Assembly: GCA_034521715.1 (NCBI GenBank)
Contig: JAXHLY010000004.1
Location: 62,001-126,000, forward strand
Reading direction: 5' to 3'
Origin: Methylohalomonas sp034521715
GTDB taxonomy: Bacteria; Pseudomonadota; Gammaproteobacteria; Methylohalomonadales; Methylohalomonadaceae
DNA length: 64,000 bases
Part shown: piece by piece, positions 58,624 to 64,000 of the stretch
Position numbering within the stretch: position 1 is the stretch's first letter
Layout: each line of letters opens with the position of its first letter
Notes under the pieces: model-generated
Seen by the model: only the letters and a program-made list of their open reading frames with translations
Database searches by the model: none
Told to the model about the DNA's origin: nothing
Program-made: the position numbers and the translations under genes

Positions 58624-59493
58624 CTAATCCATTGGCAATGTCGGGATGTTGTATTCGTCCAGTATCGCATGGATCTCATCCTGTTTTTCCTTGATGAACT
58701 TATTCACTGTTTTCTTCCATTCATTGTCACCATAGCGGACGGCCATGGACATATCGAATTCAAACTGCATCTCCGGATAGTCGGGATGGTTTCTGAGCGG
58801 AATAGTGACAATTTCCACCTCGTCAGTCTTCTTTTTCCACCAGCCGGCAAACGGTCCATAAATGATGGTCATATTGACTTCATCCTCGATCAAACGATCC
58901 ATCATGTCACCGATTGTAACGCGGGTATCACCCGGCTGTGACTGATAGGGAATGCCATATTCCATGAGGTCATTATAAAATAGCCACAACTGCGCCGGCC
59001 CACGGTCGAACATGCCGAAACGAAGCTGTTCCTGTTTTTCCTCCGGCAGGTTGGGAACATCCTCGGCTTCCTTAACGGAATCAAAGCCACGACCCTTCAC
59101 ATAGGTCAGGACGTAGGTCGTTCTGTAATAGGGATGCGTGGGAGATGCGATGTCGAATTTTGATGGCACTCCCATTACGAGATCGCACTTATAGGTGTCG
59201 ATACCTGTCTCGGCTTTCAGCGTATTACGGATAAAGCCCATGCGCTGGGGAAAAAATGTATATTCGACCGGCAGGCCGAGATATTCGCCGAACAGCTCGG
59301 CGATCTTGTTCTCGAAGCCTTCTTTATCGCGGTTCGAATAGGGCATATTATTGCCATCCGCACAAACCTTGAGTGCGGAACGTTCTTTCGGGTCCTCCGC
59401 CATGGTAACGGCCGGACCTATAGCCAGCCCCACTATTCCCAGGAATATGCAGAGTCGGTGCTGCAGGCTACCGGCTGTACGGTGATTAGTCAT
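58624..59493 (-). CDS. xoxJ: XoxJ-like periplasmic binding protein
   Basis: 289 residues, intact. A signal peptide (LQHRLCIFLGIVGLAIGPAV) is followed by an extracellular solute-binding fold: LKVCADGNNMPYSNRDKEGF, TFFPQRMGFIRNTLKAETG, CDLVMGVPSKFDIASPTHPY and NMTIIYGPFAGWWKKK. This is the MoxJ/XoxJ group always found with quinoprotein methanol dehydrogenases, thought to help activate or assemble the enzyme. It is downstream of xoxF on the same strand, but a terminator lies between. Confidence 0.9.
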   Translation of the reverse strand: MTNHRTAGSLQHRLCIFLGIVGLAIGPAVTMAEDPKERSALKVCADGNNMPYSNRDKEGFENKIAELFGEYLGLPVEYTFFPQRMGFIRNTLKAETGIDTYKCDLVMGVPSKFDIASPTHPYYRTTYVLTYVKGRGFDSVKEAEDVPNLPEEKQEQLRFGMFDRGPAQLWLFYNDLMEYGIPYQSQPGDTRVTIGDMMDRLIEDEVNMTIIYGPFAGWWKKKTDEVEIVTIPLRNHPDYPEMQFEFDMSMAVRYGDNEWKKTVNKFIKEKQDEIHAILDEYNIPTLPMD

Positions 59494-59910
59494 AATTCAC
59501 TCCATATTTGGCTTTGATTGTCAGAATATCCATCTGACCAGATTAAGACTCTGTACTTAAAATATACGATTTTCCAGGTAATGGATTATGTCTGATCCAG
59601 ATGCCCGCCTGGCTTCATGCTATCAATGACAGGCCCGAGCCTGGTCCCGTCCTCCTGCCCGCCCTTATTCTTGACAATAAGAAGCAATTTTCTCAGCTGG
59701 TCAGTAACTTCTCAAGTTCGGGGCCCGATTTATCACCCTGTGGTACCAGCCATATAGATCCGCTTATGGCTAGGACTAGATCATGCAGATGAAGTTCTGG
59801 GAAGTATTCCTGAAGCGGCTGATTACCTGCCGCGCAAACAAAAACCCCGGCCTTCACGGGGAAGGCCGGGGTCATTACTAAAGTACTGCTTTTAGGCTGC
59901 TACACCGCTG
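59494..59910. other. xoxF-xoxJ intergenic region
   Basis: 417 nt without a convincing gene. It holds the xoxF terminator (59845-59871) and presumably the xoxJ promoter. The short frames here lack protein character. Confidence 0.5.
59841..59871 (-). terminator. Terminator of xoxF
   Basis: 11-bp perfect stem CCCCGGCCTTC/GAAGGCCGGGG (59845-59871) with a 5-nt loop. On the minus strand it is followed by TTTTTGTTTG. It lies about 40 nt after the xoxF stop. Confidence 0.88.
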
Positions 59911-61852
59911 TTACGGCAGGCTGAAGGCACTCAGCGTGCCACCCAGCCGGGTGTAGTGTTTCAGGCCCTTGTAGGCACCCACGGCACCCAGACCGTCGGT
60001 GTCCTTCTCCAGACCCGCGGCGAAGCCGATACCGGCCCAGCCACCAAGACCCGAGAGAACGCCAACGTACTGCTTGCCGTTGTGCGACCAGGCATTGGTG
60101 TTGCCGATGATGCCGGACGGGGTCTTGAACTTCCACAGCAGCTTGCCGCTCTTGGCATCGACCGCCTTGAAGTAACCATCCAGCGTACCGTAGAACGCCA
60201 CGTCGCCCGCCGTGGACAGAGCACCACTCCAGACGGAGAACTGTTCCGGAATCGACCAGACGATCTTGCCCTTGTCGGCGTCCCAGGCGATGAAGTTACC
60301 CAGGTTGTTGGTGCCATCGTCCATCACAGCGCCGGCCGGGAACATCGTCAGGATGGCGTTGACGTACGGCTGACCGGCGGCGTACTCGCTGCCGCCCGCA
60401 GCGTAGCTGACCGGCTCGTAGTTCATGCAGACGTGGTTCGTCGGCACGTAGAACAGGCCGGTCTTCGGCGAGTAGGCGGCGGGCTGCTGGTCCTTGGAAC
60501 CGAGTGCGGCCGGGCAGACATCCTTGGTTGCATTGACGTCTTCACCGCTGCTGCCGGGTGCTGTAACGCTCGTCAACGTGAGGACGACCGGTCTTCATGT
60601 CGACATGGGTAGCCCAGTTGACGGCCGGGTCGTACTTCTCGGCAACGAGCAGTTCACCGGTGACACGGTCCATGGTATAGCCAAAGCCGTTACGGTCGAA
60701 GTGGACCAGGGCCTTGCGCTGTTTACCCTTGACCTTCATGTCAACCAGGATCATTTCGTTGACGCCGTCATAGTCCCATTCGTCATGGGGCGTCATCTGG
60801 TAGAACCACTTGGCCATACCGGTGTCCAGGTCGCGGGCCATGATGGTCATGGACCACTTGTTGTCACCAGGACGGACGACCGGGTTCCAGGTGGACGGGT
60901 TACCGGTACCGTAGTACAGCAGGTTCAGATCCGTATCGGCAGTCGTGAAGCCCCAGGTGGAGCCACCACCGGTCTTCCAGGCATCGCTGGTCTTGGCGCA
61001 TTCGCCACCCTTGTTCCAGGTCCAGTTGCTGTCGGTCTTGCCGGCACACCAGGTCTTCAGTGAAGAGTTCTTGCCGATCGGCTTACCCAGGTGGGTAGTC
61101 TTGTTCGGATCAACAAGGATGTCTTCATCCGGACCCATGCTGAAAGCACGCCAGGCCAGGCTGCCATCGCCCATGTTGTAGGCGGCCATCCAGCAACGGA
61201 CGCCGAACTCGGCACCGGAGCAGCCGACATAGACTTTATCGTCGACAACCAGCGGAGCCTGGGTGTTGGTGGCACCCTGTTCCGGGCCCAACGGGCCACC
61301 CTTGGAAGCAGGAATGTCGGCACCGTTGACCGTACTCCAGACAACTTCACCGGAGCTGGCGTCCAGGGCCTTCAAGGTCATATCCGCCTGCAGCAGCATG
61401 ATCTTGCCGTCACCATAGGACAAACCACGGTTGACGGTGTCACAGCACATTACCGGTACAACAGTGTCGTAATCCTGCTGGGGAGCATGCTCCCATACGA
61501 TCTCAAGTGTATCGAGATTGATAGCAAAGACATTGTTGGGAAATGCTGCATGAATGAACAGCGTGTCGCCCTTCAGGCCCGTAGCCGATGACGGCAGGAC
61601 CAGAGGACCACCTTCGTGGCCACGCAGAACACCGGTTGAGAACGTCCAGGCAGCCTGCAGTTTGCTGGCATTGCTGGTATTGATCTGGTTCAACTCGGTG
61701 TAGCGATGACCTTCAAGGTTGCCACTGGGCGTAGCCCAGTAGTTCGGGTTGTCGATCAGCTTGTCCAGTTCAGCCTGATTGGCTGCAACCATGGGAGCTG
61801 TGACAACCAGAGCAGCGGCAACCAGCCACTTACTGATTGATGAGTGAGTCAT
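59911..61852 (-). CDS. xoxF: XoxF-type lanthanide-dependent methanol dehydrogenase (one frameshift)
   Basis: Periplasmic PQQ enzyme oxidising methanol to formaldehyde. A signal peptide (MTHSSISKWLVAAALVVTAP) ends at VAA, with GAGGAGG before the ATG. The eight-bladed propeller shows PVMCCDTVNRGLSYGDGKI (vicinal Cys pair), VGCSGAEFGVRCW (metal Glu), YYGTGNPSTWNPVVRPGDNK (Asn) and HDEWDYDGVNEMILVD, where the D-x-D pair marks lanthanide binding. One extra base near 60559 separates VDERYS from PGSSGEDVNATKDVCPAALG. Corrected length is about 646 residues including the leader. It is followed by xoxJ; no xoxG cytochrome is adjacent. Confidence 0.95.
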
Positions 61853-62660
61853 GACCTCCTCCTCTATTATTGATTTGGATCATGTTAGATCTCGTGAAAA
61901 AGCTCACCGATGCTTCCGAGATCAAAAAGCATCGACGAGTACAAAACCGGTTACTGAGTAATTGAAGCAGATAAAAAAAAGAGAAGAAAAAATCGGGAAT
62001 GCAATTAGAGAAAACCGGACGAACAGGCGCGGATGTCGGAACTGACGACCGGGTATTATGACAGGAAAATTTCACTGCCTGCCCCCGATCCTGCCAGTGG
62101 AACCGAATACGCTGAAACCGCCAGCAATCCGTTCAGGATTGTGCTGCAGGGAGAGCGATGAAAGCTGCATGTTGAATACAACCCTGTTCATCTGCTGCGC
62201 GTGATAACGTTCCTTCAACTATCCGCCTTTGTTCATATTTTTTTATTGCTGCAGTCCGGCACCAGCAAATTGTCCACTAATCTTATAATTCATGCTATTG
62301 CCAGAGAGTGAAGCGATTCTAGGAAATTTTCACTGTTACCGCAAGCAATTATTAACGCCTGTTCACAAGCCGCTGGAAACAGTCCCCGCGACAGTCGCGA
62401 ATGTCAAACAATTTATAATACAGGTAGTTAGGGTATGGCAAGTGGCGCGGCTATGCTTGACAATTCCGGCTTTATGCAAGCCGTCAACCAACAACGGAGT
62501 TGTGCGCTGCATCATAAGCTCTCCATTCGGATTAACAGCTGTTTTTAGCTGACAAGCTTGCTTTTTTGCACCGCAATATCCAAGAATCCTGCTGGAAGAC
62601 TATGCATTGTCAGTCACAGCCAGCAGGCACCGGCATGTCTGGCATATTCCATGCCAACAT
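61853..62660. other. xoxF upstream region
   Basis: About 800 nt without a gene I can support. It should hold the xoxF promoter. TTGATTTGGATCAT (61870-61883), one base short of a perfect FNR box, lies 18-31 nt before the xoxF ATG. A CAATCC-GTTCA-GGATTG inverted repeat is near 62128-62144. Short ORFs here have no protein character. Confidence 0.45.
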
Positions 62661-62670
62661 TGGGATCAAA

Positions 62671-62693
62671 AAGGGCGGTAAAAACCGCCCTTT
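62671..62693 (-). terminator. Terminator of the small exported protein gene
   Basis: AAGGGCGGT/ACCGCCCTT stem with an AAAA loop. On the minus strand it is followed by TTTGATC. It lies about 25 nt after the stop of the next gene. Confidence 0.75.
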
Positions 62694-62715
62694 CAACTGG
62701 TGCGTTCAGCCGGAT

Positions 62716-63120
62716 TTACTCGCGGCTGTCCGGTGACACCCTGGCAATCGGGCAGGCCCCCTTGGCCTCTTCACGCAGCTTGTTCAGCTTCTGCATCAGG
62801 TCCTTGCCGCTTTCCACATCGCGGAACAGGGCCCCTTTCTCACCTGCCATGCCGGCATAGCGCAGATTGGTGCTCGCGACTTCATACTCCGAAAAGGTCA
62901 TTCTCGAATCGATATAATCCACCCGGCAGGTGCAGGCTGTCAGTGTTGCAACACTGGGACCGCCGTTGGAGTCCATGCAAACCATGGCAAAGCCCACGCG
63001 ATCGAATGTCGGAAAGTCGAGTTTTTCTGCGTCGACCTGATCGGCACGCTGTACAGCCTGGGCGCTGGCCAGCATCGGCATACACAACACCGCGAATAAC
63101 ACTAATTTAAGCAAATTCAT
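62716..63120 (-). CDS. Small exported cysteine-containing protein, hypothetical
   Basis: 134 residues, intact. The signal peptide LLKLVLFAVLCMPMLASAQA is followed by a short domain with three or four Cys, including a C-T-C pair in LTACTCRVDYIDSRMTFSEY and a C-terminal GACPIAR. No family is named with confidence. It lies between xoxF and waaA with its own terminator. A periplasmic location is expected. Relation to the xox genes is unknown. Confidence 0.7.
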   Translation of the reverse strand: MNLLKLVLFAVLCMPMLASAQAVQRADQVDAEKLDFPTFDRVGFAMVCMDSNGGPSVATLTACTCRVDYIDSRMTFSEYEVASTNLRYAGMAGEKGALFRDVESGKDLMQKLNKLREEAKGACPIARVSPDSRE

Positions 63121-63246
63121 TTCTCTCTCCAGTTAGATGTATTGGATATTAACAAATCCATGACGGGCCAGCAGCCCGCTAATCTGACTATATGACCCCA
63201 TACAGGGCCCGTTAGTTCTCACGGCGGGAATGATTCCCACCCGCGG

Positions 63247-64000
63247 TCAGTTTGCGACCAGATGCTCATGCAATAGCACTACCAGTTCATCAACTCCGCC
63301 GGCATTCGACTGCACAATACCATGGCCGCATTGACCCGCTTTATAACGCAGATTGGCATTATCAATCAGCATGCACACATGTGCCGCCAGAGCAGCGCTG
63401 TCTTCAACGATCCAAGCAGCACCGGCATGGCACAGGATTTCGGCGATTTCCGTGAAATTGAAAAAGTGCGGCCCGGTCAGAATCGGGACCCCCAGGCTCG
63501 CGGCCTCGAGCATATTGTGTCCGCCCACGGGCACCAGGCTGCCACCGACAAAAGCGACATCAGCCGCCGCATAACAAACCGGCAGCTCGCCGAGCGTATC
63601 AACCAGGTAGATTGCCGTATCATCGCCAACCGGCACCCCCTCGCTACGGCGCGTCACCTTATAGCCACGGCGCCGGCACAGATCCGCAACACGGTCGAAG
63701 CGCTCGGGATGGCGCGGCGCTATCAGCAGCAGGCAATCCGGTGCCGTCGCAGACCGGCTGAAGGCATCCAGGACCAGTTTTTCCTCGCCCTCGTGGGTAC
63801 TGGCGGCAATCCATACCGGGCGGTTAACCGACAGGCCGCGGCGCAGTACTTCGGCCTGCTCGCGGACACTGTGCGGCTGCCTGATATCGAACTTCAGATT
63901 GCCGGTGACGACAGTCCGGGCCGGGTCCGAACCCAGCTCAATCAGGCGCTTGGCATCTTCGCTGCCCTGGGCGGCGATCAGGCTGATCCGATTCAGCGTC
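63247..64000 (-). CDS. waaA: 3-deoxy-D-manno-octulosonate (Kdo) transferase, partial
   Basis: C-terminal 250 residues of the inner-membrane-associated enzyme that adds Kdo to lipid A precursor. The 5' end is beyond the window. The frame is open to the edge (NRISLIAAQGSEDAKRLIEL, then TVVTGNLKFDI). Signatures are WIAASTHEGEEKLVLDAF, LLLIAPRHPERFDRV, VYCLVD-like IYLVDTLGELPVCYAAAD and FVGGSLVPVGGHNMLEAASL, followed by GPHFFNFTEIAE. It confirms a Gram-negative LPS producer. Confidence 0.95.
   Translation of the reverse strand, partial: TLNRISLIAAQGSEDAKRLIELGSDPARTVVTGNLKFDIRQPHSVREQAEVLRRGLSVNRPVWIAASTHEGEEKLVLDAFSRSATAPDCLLLIAPRHPERFDRVADLCRRRGYKVTRRSEGVPVGDDTAIYLVDTLGELPVCYAAADVAFVGGSLVPVGGHNMLEAASLGVPILTGPHFFNFTEIAEILCHAGAAWIVEDSAALAAHVCMLIDNANLRYKAGQCGHGIVQSNAGGVDELVVLLHEHLVAN

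Noticed and set aside
62292..62860. Short rightward ORFs upstream of xoxF and opposite the small exported gene
   Set aside because: They have no ribosome sites or protein character, and one is antisense to a convincing signal-peptide gene.

Overview
The window looks like chromosomal DNA of a methylotrophic gammaproteobacterium. The reasons are a lanthanide-type XoxF methanol dehydrogenase with its XoxJ partner, a complete tetrahydromethanopterin (H4MPT) formaldehyde oxidation route (fae, mtdB, mch, fhcBADC), a clustered NAD-linked formate dehydrogenase, H4MPT and methylofuran cofactor genes, and gamma-type metE/metR, glsA, ppsA and waaA. No particulate methane monooxygenase or mxa genes are visible. 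The genus cannot be named from this sequence alone.

Layout. 0-5.3 kb: glutaminase, metE and divergent metR. 5.3-11.4 kb: class I ribonucleotide reductase nrdA, interrupted by a 378-residue intein, and nrdB, with DnaA- and NrdR-like sites upstream. 11.4-12.5 kb: an IS30-family element. 12.7-16.0 kb: a secreted ankyrin protein, a diheme cytochrome c and a second quinoprotein dehydrogenase. 16.3-26.8 kb: a mobile-element graveyard (IS5, IS3, IS91 and IS256 pieces) around a compact six-gene FNR-box-preceded molybdopterin respiratory operon. This interval is bracketed by two near-identical 320-bp direct repeats. 26.9-33 kb: katG, a MarR regulator, small membrane and lipase-like genes, and a toxin-antitoxin pair. 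33.3-36.3 kb: ppsA and a universal stress protein.

36.4-57.7 kb is the C1 core. Leftward units are mfnD-mfnF-pabB-mfnE (methylofuran and pABA supply) and mptG-mtdB-ATP-grasp-mch-RimK-CitG-fae (formaldehyde to methenyl/formyl-H4MPT plus cofactor assembly). The rightward unit fhcB-A-D-C-fdhB-fdhA takes formyl-H4MPT to formate and then CO2 with NADH. 57.8-61.9 kb carries xoxF, xoxJ and an unknown exported protein (methanol to formaldehyde). The window ends in a small exported protein and a partial waaA.

About 25 genes are interrupted by one or more single-base indels, nearly all of them extra bases outside homopolymers, including genes that should be essential (nrdB, fae, fhcB, fdhA, xoxF). Flanking reading frames resume exactly. 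This looks like unpolished insertion-biased long-read sequence rather than decay, so these genes are annotated as single disrupted CDSs spanning all frames.
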